NCBI GenBank assembly: GCA_947164995.1
Contig: CAMUYU010000006.1
Coordinates: forward strand, 1 to 49,233
Source of the DNA: an uncultured Clostridia bacterium
Lineage (GTDB): Bacteria > Bacillota > Clostridia > TANB77 > UBA1234
DNA: 49,233 nt
Direction of reading: 5' to 3'
The notes beneath the pieces were generated by a model. It was not told the origin of the DNA. It ran no database searches and was given only the letters and a program-made list of their open reading frames with translations. Made by a program: the position numbers and the translations under genes. Below are positions 9,901-17,091 of this stretch, piece by piece (the first letter of the stretch is position 1; every line of letters begins with the position of its first letter).

Positions 9901-10423
9901 CTGAAAAAAGACCTTTACCGTCACAAAGGTCAGAACGTTCAAAACCAATTTCTATTAGTTTTTCTTTTATGTTTTCCAATCCATATTCTTTACCGCTTTC
10001 AATGTGTAAAACATTTTCGAATAGTTTTTGTTTATTAATTGTCTTTTGCATCATTGCTTCAACGGTTGTAAGTATTATTATGTTTTCAGAATTATATAAT
10101 TTCGAAAACACGTTTAATCTATCCATTGTCACATCTTTGTTCATTGTATCAATGTCATAATAAACAATTTCTCTTTTTGGAAATAACAAAATTTCATCAT
10201 CTTCAAAGAAACTTAGGTCTTTTTGAATCTTCTTAAGTTCAATTTCATTATACGTTAACACGATTACTGGCTTTTTTGTATAAAACCTTGTTGCATATAT
10301 GAAATGAGCTTTAGCAGAATCTGATAAACCCGATATGCTTATTGGAAAATTTGATTTATTAACATCTTCAATATAGTCTTGAAACTTTTTCAGCTTTGGA
10401 AGCATCTTTGCAAACTGTTCCAT
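6929..10423 (-). CDS. mfd: Transcription-repair coupling factor Mfd
   Basis: Removes RNA polymerase stalled at DNA lesions and recruits UvrA. Full length (1164 residues): UvrB-like N-terminal region; RNA-polymerase-interacting CarD/RID domain around 490-560 (VGDYIVHSTHGIGKYIGI); a RecG-like translocase with Walker A LLCGDVGYGKTEVA, DEAH-type box IIDEEHRFG, motif III LTMTATPIPRTL and motif VI QIRGRVGRS; and a C-terminal TRCF domain (about 1000-1100). The ATG has the site GAAGGAGTTAAC. It follows the TIGR03936 gene by 32 nt and precedes the PrsA-like gene by 15 nt, so it is probably co-transcribed with the radical SAM pair. Confidence 0.98.
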   Translation of the reverse strand: MEQFAKMLPKLKKFQDYIEDVNKSNFPISISGLSDSAKAHFIYATRFYTKKPVIVLTYNEIELKKIQKDLSFFEDDEILLFPKREIVYYDIDTMNKDVTMDRLNVFSKLYNSENIIILTTVEAMMQKTINKQKLFENVLHIESGKEYGLENIKEKLIEIGFERSDLCDGKGLFSVRGGIIDVYPITEKNPIRIEFWGDEVDSIRRFDSTTQRSIETLNQITIFPVEEFLIDKSKIESITDAIKDKYKKQIDNYPNIQKDIEDIEGGNYSNKIEKYFEFFYEKYSSLIEYIPKDAVVFIDEPVRIKSKAQSVEFENKEIIEQYLEKYGIEPSYTASMSSFSEVAITLEQINAINLFRIDENMLAKRNGYSFSCREVNFFRGNVDIFLQEVQNARESGNKIIILGGVASKSRAMQEMLSSHNINSTLIDTNNLNVFDDALLEEDAKRVPIIIVGALSSGYSIDGLNIIIVAGEDNQIIKEKKRTYKAKLFNESQKVVFADLKVGDYIVHSTHGIGKYIGIHSLDIDGIRKDYIKLEYKDEAILYIPTNQLDSIRKYMGGDEDTKPKLNRLGGKEFEKTKAKVKQSLRDIARGLIELYAKRSKQVGYKFSPDTVWQNEFEESFPFQETDDQLRCIDEVKHDMESDRPMDRLLCGDVGYGKTEVAIRAGFKAVMDSKQVAYLCPTTVLAQQQYETFKERMKDFPVKVAVLNRFKTAKQKNEIIKQLINGDIDILIGTHRILSKDVVFRNLGLLIIDEEHRFGVAHKEKIKELKSNVDVLTMTATPIPRTLHMSIVGIRDMSVIYDPPLNRKPIQTYVLEYDSDVIKEAIIKELERKGQVFYLYNKVENIEEKASEISRMVPEANVAFAHGQMTGKQIEQIMEDFAMKEIDVLVCTTIMESGIDIPNANTMIIENADRLGLAQLYQIRGRVGRSDKVAYAYITYRKNKVLSEVSEKRLKAIKEFTEFGSGFKIALRDLEIRGAGNILGAEQSGHMESVGYEMYTHLLEEAVRELQGLDVEKQVEILIDLKVSAFIPEDYISVNSQKIEAYQDIANIKEEEQISEICDELIDRYGEMPDEMFNLLEIARIKCYARKLNIIKIIQKDDRVVFTFSDNKFVTPEKVSLILDTFRRQIMLSGEITPVITFKLQSNTESGTLKDVLKFLKVLAS

Positions 10424-10455
10424 GTTAACTCCTTCAATTCTTTTTAATAATTACA

Positions 10456-11115
10456 TTAATTAATCATAAGATCTTTTCTATGAATGTTATAGTCATCAAC
10501 TTCATCTTCAGTTAAAACACTCTTAATAGCATTTACAATCAAATTAGGATTTAAGTTCTTTGCACTTCCAGCTAAACAATGTACTGAAACTATAACAGTA
10601 TTATATTTAGGTGAAGTTACATTACACTCAATAATTAAAGGTTTAATATCTACATTTTCAATTTGGTTATTCTTGCCTTGTTTTTCAGTAACAATTTCAT
10701 CACTAGAAAATCTATCATTAATCTTTTGTACAATTTCTTCGTTATTTGCATCACTTGAAAGTGCAATTGTAATTTCATAAGTTGCTTCTTTTACAAGTGA
10801 CATTAAACCCTTAGCATGTTCCATCTTCTCACAAGTTAATACTTTAAAACCACTTGGAAAAGCTTTATTAAGTTCATCAATTACGACTTGGCAATCTAAG
10901 TCACCATTTAGTTCTAGGTCGAAAAACTCACATTCTGAAGTAACGCCAACAGCAAGTGGAAGTGCAAAAGCAAGTTGAACTCGTGGATTAAAACCAGTTG
11001 AAAACTTGATAGGAAGGCTTGTCTTTTTAATGCATCTTGTAAAAGTACGCATTGTGTCTAGGTGACCTATGTATTTAACTTCATCTCTTTTTTCAAATTT
11101 CATTCTATAAATCAT
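10456..11115 (-). CDS. TIGR03936 family radical SAM-associated protein (DUF2344)
   Basis: The N-terminus YRMKFEKRDEVKYIGHLDTMRTFTRCIKKTSLPIKFSTGFNPRVQLAFALPLAVGVTSECEFFDLEL is characteristic of the DUF2344/TIGR03936 family, which accompanies or is fused to TIGR03960 radical SAM proteins. The 219-residue length is typical. The start ATG overlaps the stop of the radical SAM gene (ATGA), implying translational coupling and a shared function. The family is thought to act in RNA or ribosome-linked modification because of its usual neighbours (RNase E/G and rplU), but its reaction is not established. Here the downstream neighbour is mfd instead. Confidence 0.9.
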   Translation of the reverse strand: MIYRMKFEKRDEVKYIGHLDTMRTFTRCIKKTSLPIKFSTGFNPRVQLAFALPLAVGVTSECEFFDLELNGDLDCQVVIDELNKAFPSGFKVLTCEKMEHAKGLMSLVKEATYEITIALSSDANNEEIVQKINDRFSSDEIVTEKQGKNNQIENVDIKPLIIECNVTSPKYNTVIVSVHCLAGSAKNLNPNLIVNAIKSVLTEDEVDDYNIHRKDLMIN

Positions 11116-12947
11116 TTTTCATAACACACTCCGCATCCAAATTTTGCAGCACCACATCCTGCACATTTAGCTCTACAATTTTGTGTAACTTTTTCATTTA
11201 TTGCATTGTTATATTCTTTCTTAAAGAATTCTTTAGAAACCATAATGTTGATATGTTCCCAAGGAAGTGATTCTTCTAAATCTATCTTTCTTCTTGAATA
11301 GAAAAACGGATCTAAATTGCAGTCACTAAATGCTTGAAGCCATTTATCATAATCAAAAAATTCTCCCCAACTATCAAATTTGCATCCAAGTTCATGCGCA
11401 CGAAGTAGCACTTTGTTTAGTCTTCTATCACCTTTAGCAAGTACCGCTTCCATTGTACTTGTTTTACTATCATGCCAATTATATTTAACTGCTCTATTAG
11501 TTAAATGAGTTTTTAAATATTCTTGCTTGGCATTTATAGTTTCTAAGTCATCTTGTGGAAACCATTGGAAAGGTGTAAATGGTTTTGGTACAAATGTAGA
11601 AGTACTTACTGTAACCACTAAGCCTTTTGCTCTTTCTGCTTTAGGAATTTCGTAATACACATCTACAATCTTATTGGCTAAATCTACTATACCTTGTAAA
11701 TCGTTATAAGTTTCTGTTGGAAGTCCAATCATAAAGTAAAGTTTTACATTATTCCAACCACTCTTAAAAGCAAGTCTACAACCATTTAAAATATCTTCTT
11801 CAGTAATACCTTTGTTAATAACATCTCTTAATCTTTGTGTACCTGCTTCTGGTGCAAATGTTAAACCACTCTTTCTTACGTTATTTACTTCTTCTAAAAG
11901 CTTTAAATTAACAGAGTCTATTCTTAAAGAAGGAAGTGATAAATTCACATTCTTTGGCTTAAACTCACAAATTAAATCATCTGCTAATTTATGAAACTGC
12001 CTATAGTCTGATGTAGATAGTGAAGAAAGTGCAATTTCTTCATAACCAGTGTTTTCGATTAATTTCTTTGCGTTTTCTTCTAAAACTTCTACAGTTTTTT
12101 CTCTAACAGGCCTATATAGAAAACCTGCTTGGCAGAATCTACAGCCTCTTATACATCCTCTAAATATCTCAAGCATTGGTCTATCATGAACAACACTTAA
12201 GTATGGCACTATCCATTTTTCTGGATAAGTGACTTTATCTAAATCTTTAATTATTCTTTTAGTTAAAATAGGTTTTGCGTTTTCATTATTTGTTTCAATA
12301 GATTTTATAGTTCCATCTTCGTTATATGAAACATCATAAAAGCTTGGAACGTATACTCCTTCAATTTGTGCAATTCTTTCTAAATACTTAACTCTTGGCT
12401 CACCAGATTCTTTCCATTTAATCCATTCATCTGTAACTTCCATATTTAGTTCTTCGCCTTCACCTAATACTATAAAATCAAAGAAGTCTACTATTGGCTC
12501 AGAATTATATGCACAAGGACCTCCTGCCATAACAAAAGGGTCCTCTTCTTTTCTATCTTTTGCAAGAAGCGGAACGTTACCTAATTCAAGCATATTTAAA
12601 ATGTTTGTGAAGCTCATCTCATATTGAAGTGTGAAACCAATCATGTCAAATTTATTTAAAGGAGTTTTTGTCTCTAGAGAAAATAAGGGAACATTATTTT
12701 TACGAATATGTTCTTCCATATCTACCCATGGAGCAAAAGCTCTTTCACAATAAGTGTCATCACGTCTATTGTATAAATCATATAAAATTCTTAATCCTAA
12801 GTGAGACATTCCAATTTCATATACATCCGGAAAACAAAAACAATACCTAAATCGTATATCATCTAGGCATTTTTTACACATATTAATTTCTTCTCCAGTA
12901 TAACGAATTGGTTTTTCAACTTGCTTTAATAATCTATCTATGTTCAA
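11112..12947 (-). CDS. TIGR03960 family B12-binding radical SAM protein
   Basis: A 611-residue protein with an N-terminal cobalamin-binding-like domain (about 30-190, including FCFPDVYEIGMSHLGLRILYD), a radical SAM barrel whose 4Fe-4S motif is CIRGCRFC (about residue 261), and a Cys-rich C-terminus (CRAKCAGCGAAKFGCGVC) that could hold a second cluster. The initiator is TTG: GGGAGGTAG lies at the right distance upstream and no ATG fits. Family members are predicted radical enzymes of unknown substrate, nearly always paired with TIGR03936 as here. First gene of the operon ending in mfd and the PrsA-like gene. Confidence 0.92.
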   Translation of the reverse strand: MNIDRLLKQVEKPIRYTGEEINMCKKCLDDIRFRYCFCFPDVYEIGMSHLGLRILYDLYNRRDDTYCERAFAPWVDMEEHIRKNNVPLFSLETKTPLNKFDMIGFTLQYEMSFTNILNMLELGNVPLLAKDRKEEDPFVMAGGPCAYNSEPIVDFFDFIVLGEGEELNMEVTDEWIKWKESGEPRVKYLERIAQIEGVYVPSFYDVSYNEDGTIKSIETNNENAKPILTKRIIKDLDKVTYPEKWIVPYLSVVHDRPMLEIFRGCIRGCRFCQAGFLYRPVREKTVEVLEENAKKLIENTGYEEIALSSLSTSDYRQFHKLADDLICEFKPKNVNLSLPSLRIDSVNLKLLEEVNNVRKSGLTFAPEAGTQRLRDVINKGITEEDILNGCRLAFKSGWNNVKLYFMIGLPTETYNDLQGIVDLANKIVDVYYEIPKAERAKGLVVTVSTSTFVPKPFTPFQWFPQDDLETINAKQEYLKTHLTNRAVKYNWHDSKTSTMEAVLAKGDRRLNKVLLRAHELGCKFDSWGEFFDYDKWLQAFSDCNLDPFFYSRRKIDLEESLPWEHINIMVSKEFFKKEYNNAINEKVTQNCRAKCAGCGAAKFGCGVCYEK

Positions 12948-12979
12948 GAAAACTACCTCCCGAGCAATTCGTTCTAGCT

Positions 12980-12985
12980 ATTATA
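12980..12985 (-). promoter_or_regulatory. Probable -10 element for the radical SAM-mfd operon
   Basis: A perfect TATAAT, preceded by TTTGG, lies 33 nt upstream of the TTG start. No good -35 is seen 17 nt further upstream (TTTTCT), so the promoter may be weak or activator-dependent. Confidence 0.4.
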
Positions 12986-13004
12986 CCAAAAAAATCAGCA
13001 AAAG

Positions 13005-13037
13005 AAAAGAGAAAGGACAAATATCCTTTCTCTTTTT
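13005..13037 (-). terminator. Rho-independent terminator of the repeat-protein pair
   Basis: Stem GAGAAAGGA/TCCTTTCTC with a 6-nt loop, extended by A/T pairs on both sides, just after the stop of the 110-residue-ORF gene. Confidence 0.85.
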
Positions 13038-13039
13038 TG

Positions 13040-13354
13040 TTATTTAGAATTATAATTTTCTAATGCTCTTTCAACATCGAAATTAGCTAAATTAGCACTT
13101 CTCGTGTAATTATATACAATCCACTTAGAAATAACGTTATTTTCCAAAAATGCTAAAAATTCAGTGTTTTCAGCATATTCGGCTCTTAACTGAGAAATAT
13201 ATGCTTCAAGTTTTTTACGATTATCTACAGCTTTTTGCTTAGCCTCTATGGCACGTTGTTCTCTTATCTTTTCATATAAAAAGCTAGATGTATCTTTGTC
13301 AAAGACCTTCCTTGCCTTATTTTGACGATTTCTAGTGGAAATAACTGTTTTCAA
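13040..13354 (-). CDS. Hypothetical protein with one copy of a ~50-residue helical repeat
   Basis: I do not recognise the family. The C-terminal half (LEAYISQLRAEYAENTEFLAFLENNVISKWIVYNYTRSANLANFDVERALENY) repeats the module found twice in the upstream gene, so the two genes are paralogues. The ORF track begins at a TTG that overlaps the upstream stop. I prefer the TTG at 13354 because GGAGG lies 8 nt before it and the resulting N-terminus MKTVISTRNR aligns with MRSYQASQRR of the upstream protein. An ATG at 13369 (TGATG coupling) is an alternative. Soluble, charged, probably helical; codon use is less AT-rich than that of surrounding genes. It shares a transcript with the upstream gene, with terminator 13005-13037. 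Confidence 0.6.
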   Translation of the reverse strand: MKTVISTRNRQNKARKVFDKDTSSFLYEKIREQRAIEAKQKAVDNRKKLEAYISQLRAEYAENTEFLAFLENNVISKWIVYNYTRSANLANFDVERALENYNSK

Positions 13355-13368
13355 GTTGCAAGCCTCCA

Positions 13369-13845
13369 TCAAATACCTGATTTAGCAAGAATTTCGATTG
13401 CATTTTCTACATCTTCATGTGCTAAATCAAGAGGTCTACAATAGTTATTAATTTCCCACTTTTTTAAGACATTTTCTTCAATATAAGCAAGAATCTCGCC
13501 TTTATAAGTTCTTCTAATCTCAGCCATATATTTTTTAAGATTCATAGCAACAATTGCTTTTTCTACATCGTAATGAGCAAGCTCGGCAGTTCTTCTGTAG
13601 TGATGCCGTTCCCATGCTTTAAAGACATTCTCTTCAAGATAATTAAGAGTGTCTCCGTCATAAGTTCTTCTAAGCTCAACAATATACTCTTTGAGTCGCT
13701 TTACATTTTTTTCAATCTTAATCTTCTTTTCATTTTCGAACTGTTCCCGTCTGTGATTTTGGGCAATTTGTTCTACTTCAATTTTGAAAAAGCAAGCTGT
13801 TTGCTGGTCAAGATTACGTCTTTGTGATGCTTGATAACTTCTCAT
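13369..13845 (-). CDS. Hypothetical protein with two copies of a ~50-residue helical repeat
   Basis: 158 residues, family unknown to me. Residues ~50-100 (LKEYIVELRRTYDGDTLNYLEENVFKAWERHHYRRTAELAHYDVEKAI) and ~104-152 (LKKYMAEIRRTYKGEILAYIEENVLKKWEINNYCRPLDLAHEDVENAI) are tandem copies. The shared pattern is LxxYxxELRRTYxGxxLxYxEENVxKxWExxxYxRxxxLAHxDVExAI. No signal peptide, transmembrane segment or catalytic motif is seen; the pattern suggests a small helical binding module. The ATG has AAGGAGATCCACT, and a good promoter lies at 13904-13932. It overlaps the next gene and probably acts with that paralogue. Confidence 0.72.
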   Translation of the reverse strand: MRSYQASQRRNLDQQTACFFKIEVEQIAQNHRREQFENEKKIKIEKNVKRLKEYIVELRRTYDGDTLNYLEENVFKAWERHHYRRTAELAHYDVEKAIVAMNLKKYMAEIRRTYKGEILAYIEENVLKKWEINNYCRPLDLAHEDVENAIEILAKSGI

Positions 13846-13903
13846 AGTGGATCTCCTTAAAAATAATTGTTTTTAAGCTACTAAAATGTTCTACAGCCAC
13901 TAA

Positions 13904-13932
13904 AGTTTACCATAATTACGAATATTCGTCAA
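13904..13932 (-). promoter_or_regulatory. Sigma-A promoter of the repeat-protein pair, with an embedded palindrome
   Basis: Minus strand TTGACG, 17-nt spacer, TAAACT. A perfect 12-bp palindrome, ACGAATATTCGT (13918-13929), overlaps the -35 and spacer and could be a repressor site. Confidence 0.65.
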
Positions 13933-13941
13933 CCTCAAACT

Positions 13942-14616
13942 TTATATCTCCAGTAATTTAAAGTCCATGAAGTCGCATGATGTAAGAAAACTTGGAATAT
14001 TTCCAGTATTTGCAAGGTTATCTTCATAATTTGAATGAATATGCGCATATATCCACTTTTTAATGTCATATTCTGCAAGTTTATCTAAAATCTTATTATC
14101 AGGTGGATAGTGAGTAACCATTATTATACTTTTATCACAACCTTCTTTTTTATAAGAAACGGCCATATCTAGAGATATTTTGGCCCTTTGAAGTTCTCTA
14201 TTAAATATTTTTTCGTTATCAAAATCATCTTCAGATGACCAATATCTTGTACCGCATACAATATATTTATCTGTTTCAATATAGTTGTTATACAAAAATT
14301 TAATTGAATGTATATTGTTTGATTCTAAGAAGCGGTTCATTTTAGTAACAGTTTCCCACCAATAGTCATGGTTTCCTTTAAGAATAATCTTTGTTCCTGG
14401 CAAATTTTCAAGCCATAGAAAATCATTTAGCGCTTCTTCTAAGTAAGTTGCCCACGAAATATCACCGGCTACTATAACAAAATCATCATCTTTAACCTTT
14501 GATTTCCAATCTTCTTCTATTCTATTTTCATAATCATTCCATTTATCTCCAAATACATTCATCGGTTTATTTACACCAAACGATAAATGCAAATCAGATA
14601 TTACAAACGTTGACAA
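13942..14616 (-). CDS. Calcineurin-like metallophosphoesterase
   Basis: Predicted phosphohydrolase of 224 residues (COG1768-like). Metal-binding motifs of the calcineurin fold appear in order: ISDLHLS (D-x-H), VIVAGDISWA (GD), LKGNHDYWW (GNHD), VTHYPP and a terminal YAHIHSNY (GH-like). The substrate is unknown; it is probably cytoplasmic. The start is a TTG behind GGAGGTGCAAC. It begins 28 nt after tsaD, so it is probably the second gene of that transcript. Confidence 0.88.
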   Translation of the reverse strand: MSTFVISDLHLSFGVNKPMNVFGDKWNDYENRIEEDWKSKVKDDDFVIVAGDISWATYLEEALNDFLWLENLPGTKIILKGNHDYWWETVTKMNRFLESNNIHSIKFLYNNYIETDKYIVCGTRYWSSEDDFDNEKIFNRELQRAKISLDMAVSYKKEGCDKSIIMVTHYPPDNKILDKLAEYDIKKWIYAHIHSNYEDNLANTGNIPSFLTSCDFMDFKLLEI

Positions 14617-14643
14617 GTTGCACCTCCTAACTAGTTTGTTGTG

Positions 14644-15663
14644 CTATTTTCTTAATTTATCTCCTAATTTTAAATATGGAACTGCATTTAAATCTAAATT
14701 TGAACTTTTTCCAGCCATATGATCAAAGTATGCAGCAGAACCTATCATAGCAGCATTATCTGTACAATAAACAAGTTCTGGATAATAAATTTTTAAATTA
14801 TTTTCTTCGCCCATTTTATCTAAAGCATTTCTTAAATATGAATTTGCTGATACACCACCTGCTAAAGCAATCTTATTAGTGTTTTTCATTTCACATGCTT
14901 TTAATAAGTTACTTAACAATACATCTGTTATTGCATCTTCGAAACTTGCACATAAATCTGGAACATTTATATAATCTCCTTCTTTATGAACAAGATTAAT
15001 AACTGCTGTTTTTATTCCGCTAAAACTAAAATCCAAACTATCTTCAAAAAATGTTTTTGGTAGTTTATATGTAGGGCTTCCTTCTTTAGCCATTTTATCT
15101 ATTTTAGGGCCACCTGGATACCCAAGGCCTACAACTCTAGCTACCTTATCAAAAGCTTCTCCAACAGCATCATCTCTTGTTCTACCAAGGATTTCAAATT
15201 CAGTATAATCTTTTACATATACTAAATTTGAATGTCCGCCTGATACTACAAGACAAATATAAGGTGGTTCTAAGTCTTTATGAGTAATGTAGTTTGCCGC
15301 AATATGCCCTTCAATGTGATGTACGCCTAAAAAAGGCTTTTTAGTTGCCCATGCCATCGCCTTTGCGGTAGATAAACCTACCAATAAAGCTCCAACTAAT
15401 CCAGGACCATAAGTTGCTGAAATAAGGTCAATATCTTCTATAGATACTCCAGCTTTTTCTAATGCTTCGTTTACAACATTAGAAATTGCATCTATGTGAT
15501 TTCTAGATGCAATTTCAGGAACTACTCCACCATATCTTTTATGAATTTCTATTTGAGTAGCAATAATATTAGATAATACCTCTCTACCATTTTTAACAAT
15601 AGCACAAGAAGTCTCGTCACAACTGCTCTCAATTGAAAGTACTAACAAATCTTTTTCTCCCAT
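14644..15663 (-). CDS. tsaD: tRNA N6-adenosine threonylcarbamoyltransferase TsaD
   Basis: Transfers the threonylcarbamoyl group to A37 of ANN-decoding tRNAs, together with TsaB and TsaE. The 339-residue length is standard. It shows the ASKHA-fold start [14 protein letters not shown], the metal-binding H-x3-H in [19 protein letters not shown], the GGPKID segment and [16 protein letters not shown] behind AAAGAGGCATACAAA. A promoter (15706-15734) overlaps the 3' end of the upstream Spo0A-like gene; the metallophosphoesterase follows. Confidence 0.97.
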   Translation of the reverse strand: MGEKDLLVLSIESSCDETSCAIVKNGREVLSNIIATQIEIHKRYGGVVPEIASRNHIDAISNVVNEALEKAGVSIEDIDLISATYGPGLVGALLVGLSTAKAMAWATKKPFLGVHHIEGHIAANYITHKDLEPPYICLVVSGGHSNLVYVKDYTEFEILGRTRDDAVGEAFDKVARVVGLGYPGGPKIDKMAKEGSPTYKLPKTFFEDSLDFSFSGIKTAVINLVHKEGDYINVPDLCASFEDAITDVLLSNLLKACEMKNTNKIALAGGVSANSYLRNALDKMGEENNLKIYYPELVYCTDNAAMIGSAAYFDHMAGKSSNLDLNAVPYLKLGDKLRK

Positions 15664-15705
15664 TTTGTATGCCTCTTTAATCTACTCTTAAACAATTTCA
15701 CTGGT

Positions 15706-15734
15706 ATTTTAGCACAAATTTACGTTTTTTGCAA
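15706..15734 (-). promoter_or_regulatory. Sigma-A promoter of tsaD
   Basis: Minus strand TTGCAA, 17-nt spacer, TAAAAT, lying across the stop of the upstream regulator gene and 43 nt before the tsaD ATG. Confidence 0.6.
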
Positions 15735-16392
15735 AGAAATCTATTATATACTTAGGTGTTGGCTTCCTTCCATCATATATACCAAAGAACTTATTTATCC
15801 TATTTTCATTCTTTGGGCAATAGGCATAATTAACGCTATTATATATTGACCACTTAACTAAGCTTTCATTTACCTTATATTCTTTTGCAATTTTCTTGTA
15901 CAAACTTTCTGCTTTTATATGCCCATCACCTTTTGAAATCATTATCCCTTCTGCTAAATAAATAGTCCCTGAATGAGAAACATTAAAGCCTATATTTGAA
16001 AGTGCTGTAATTAAATTATCTTTATTGTAATTCCTTAAACTAAACTTGCTTACAATATCATATTGAAAATTTAGGTACCTAATTATATCTCTAATATCTA
16101 CTGGAAATTTAAAGATTTTTTGAATTTGTGGGAAATTAATATATTTTGAAATTAATTTTGAAGAACTAGATAAACCAATTATATTTTTAGTTTTTATTTT
16201 AGATAATAAAAAATCAAGATTTGAATCAATAAACTCAAGATTTATAAATGCTAAATCAACCCTAAACTTAAAACTTTCTAGAAACGATAAATCAGTATAA
16301 ATATAAACCTTTTTTATGGATTCGCATCGCAGAAGCTCAGATTCAAAACATTTTGTGAAAGAACAATCCTTATCTACTATTAATACATTCAT
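15709..16392 (-). CDS. Spo0A-like response regulator with degenerate receiver
   Basis: 227 residues counted from the ATG at 16392, which has GGAGGTTTTT upstream; the ORF-track start (TTG at 16404) overlaps that site. Residues ~1-115 look like a CheY-type receiver (MNVLIVDKDCSF; K95 in the KFP segment), but the phospho-acceptor position reads FINLEF, so Asn51 replaces Asp. Residues ~120-225 match the Spo0A C-terminal DNA-binding domain (LSNIGFNVSHSGTIYLAEGI...YKKIAKEYKVNESLVKWSIYNSVNYA...RKPTPKYIIDFFAKNV). It is therefore likely a DNA-binding regulator that is not phosphorylated in the usual way. It is AT-rich and rich in Lys and Asn. Whether it controls sporulation cannot be said. Confidence 0.78.
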   Translation of the reverse strand: MNVLIVDKDCSFTKCFESELLRCESIKKVYIYTDLSFLESFKFRVDLAFINLEFIDSNLDFLLSKIKTKNIIGLSSSSKLISKYINFPQIQKIFKFPVDIRDIIRYLNFQYDIVSKFSLRNYNKDNLITALSNIGFNVSHSGTIYLAEGIMISKGDGHIKAESLYKKIAKEYKVNESLVKWSIYNSVNYAYCPKNENRINKFFGIYDGRKPTPKYIIDFFAKNVNLC

Positions 16393-16565
16393 AAAAACCT
16401 CCAAATGTACAACAGCTATTTAGTTTTAGTTCTAAAAGAAAAAATAGATTTAAAACTTAAAGAATTAAAAAGAACTTAAGAATAAATAAACTATTGAATA
16501 AAAAATTAAGAAATAATCTTATGTTGCAATTTTATTATTAAAAGATTTAAAAATCAATATAAAAT
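16393..16565. other. AT-rich intergenic region
   Basis: Very A/T-rich stretch upstream of the Spo0A-like gene. It must hold that gene's promoter, but no confident -35/-10 pair is visible (a TTGCAA is present without a good -10). No ORF or RNA gene is recognised. Confidence 0.5.
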
Positions 16566-16597
16566 AAAAAAGAAGCTGAAAATTCAGCTTCTTTTCT
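16566..16597 (-). terminator. Rho-independent terminator of the 119-residue orphan gene
   Basis: Perfect 10-bp stem AGAAGCTGAA/TTCAGCTTCT with a 2-nt loop and a T-rich tail on the minus strand, 10 nt after the stop. Confidence 0.9.
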
Positions 16598-16606
16598 CAA
16601 TGGTAC

Positions 16607-16966
16607 TCAGGGCTTATAATAACCCGAGTATATTGAATTTGATGTTCTAATTATAAAATACACTTGGCCATCCTTATCGTCAAGGAAGGCCTGCATTGCC
16701 CTCACTGTGGACGTCCTAATGGACTGCCCATTTTGGTCAATCCCCAAAAGCCGTTCTCCAATAGCCGGAGGCTTAATCGGAGAAAGCCGTTCCACGACCT
16801 TCAGGTCTCTTTCATTAAATGGGGTTTCAAAACCATCGAGATGATACATGGTAGAATAACCATGTACATCTATTTGCTTAACGAGATAGGGCTTATCTTC
16901 AAGCCCGATGAAATTATTTCTTGGAACCACAAAGGTCCACCGAGGCTGCTCTTTGGAAAATAACAT
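16607..16966 (-). CDS. Hypothetical protein, paralogue of the next gene, GC-rich codon use
   Basis: 119 residues, not recognised. It shares W-x-FVVP-x4-F-x2-LE-x2-PYLV near the N-terminus and a C-terminal '(Y)xI(I/K)T-x3-I-SG' with the 138-residue protein at 17073-17489, so the two are a small family. It is soluble, with no signal or membrane segment, and predicted to be largely beta. The gene is visibly GC-richer (about 45% by my count of its lines) than its neighbours and uses CGG, CTC, GGG, CCG and GTG codons that are rare around it. ATG behind AAGGGGGAACTAAC; its own promoter and terminator make it monocistronic. Confidence 0.68.
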   Translation of the reverse strand: MLFSKEQPRWTFVVPRNNFIGLEDKPYLVKQIDVHGYSTMYHLDGFETPFNERDLKVVERLSPIKPPAIGERLLGIDQNGQSIRTSTVRAMQAFLDDKDGQVYFIIRTSNSIYSGYYKP

Positions 16967-17004
16967 TGTTAGTTCCCCCTTAAAAATTATATTAGAACAC
17001 TATA

Positions 17005-17034
17005 ATTATACCACTTATTTGGCATTTATGTCAA
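17005..17034 (-). promoter_or_regulatory. Near-consensus sigma-A promoter of the 119-residue gene
   Basis: Minus strand TTGACA, 18-nt spacer beginning TAA, TATAAT. It lies 39 nt upstream of the ATG. Confidence 0.8.
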
Positions 17035-17053
17035 CTTATGTTATGCCTTTTAA

Positions 17054-17091
17054 AACGTAAAAAAGTCCACATTTAGTGGACTTTTTTATTT
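17054..17091 (-). terminator. Rho-independent terminator of the 138-residue gene
   Basis: AAAAAAGTCCACATTTAGTGGACTTTTTT: stem AAAAAGTCCAC/GTGGACTTTTT around a short loop; the hairpin reaches the end of the coding region. Confidence 0.85.

Noticed and set aside
12668-12850. 60-residue plus-strand ORF opposite the TIGR03960 gene
   Set aside because: Antisense shadow with no ribosome binding site or promoter.
16664-16963. 99-residue plus-strand ORF with a CxxC motif (HCPHCGRPNGL)
   Set aside because: Tempting as a zinc finger, but it is antisense to the 119-residue gene, which has a promoter, ribosome binding site, terminator and a paralogue; this frame has none.
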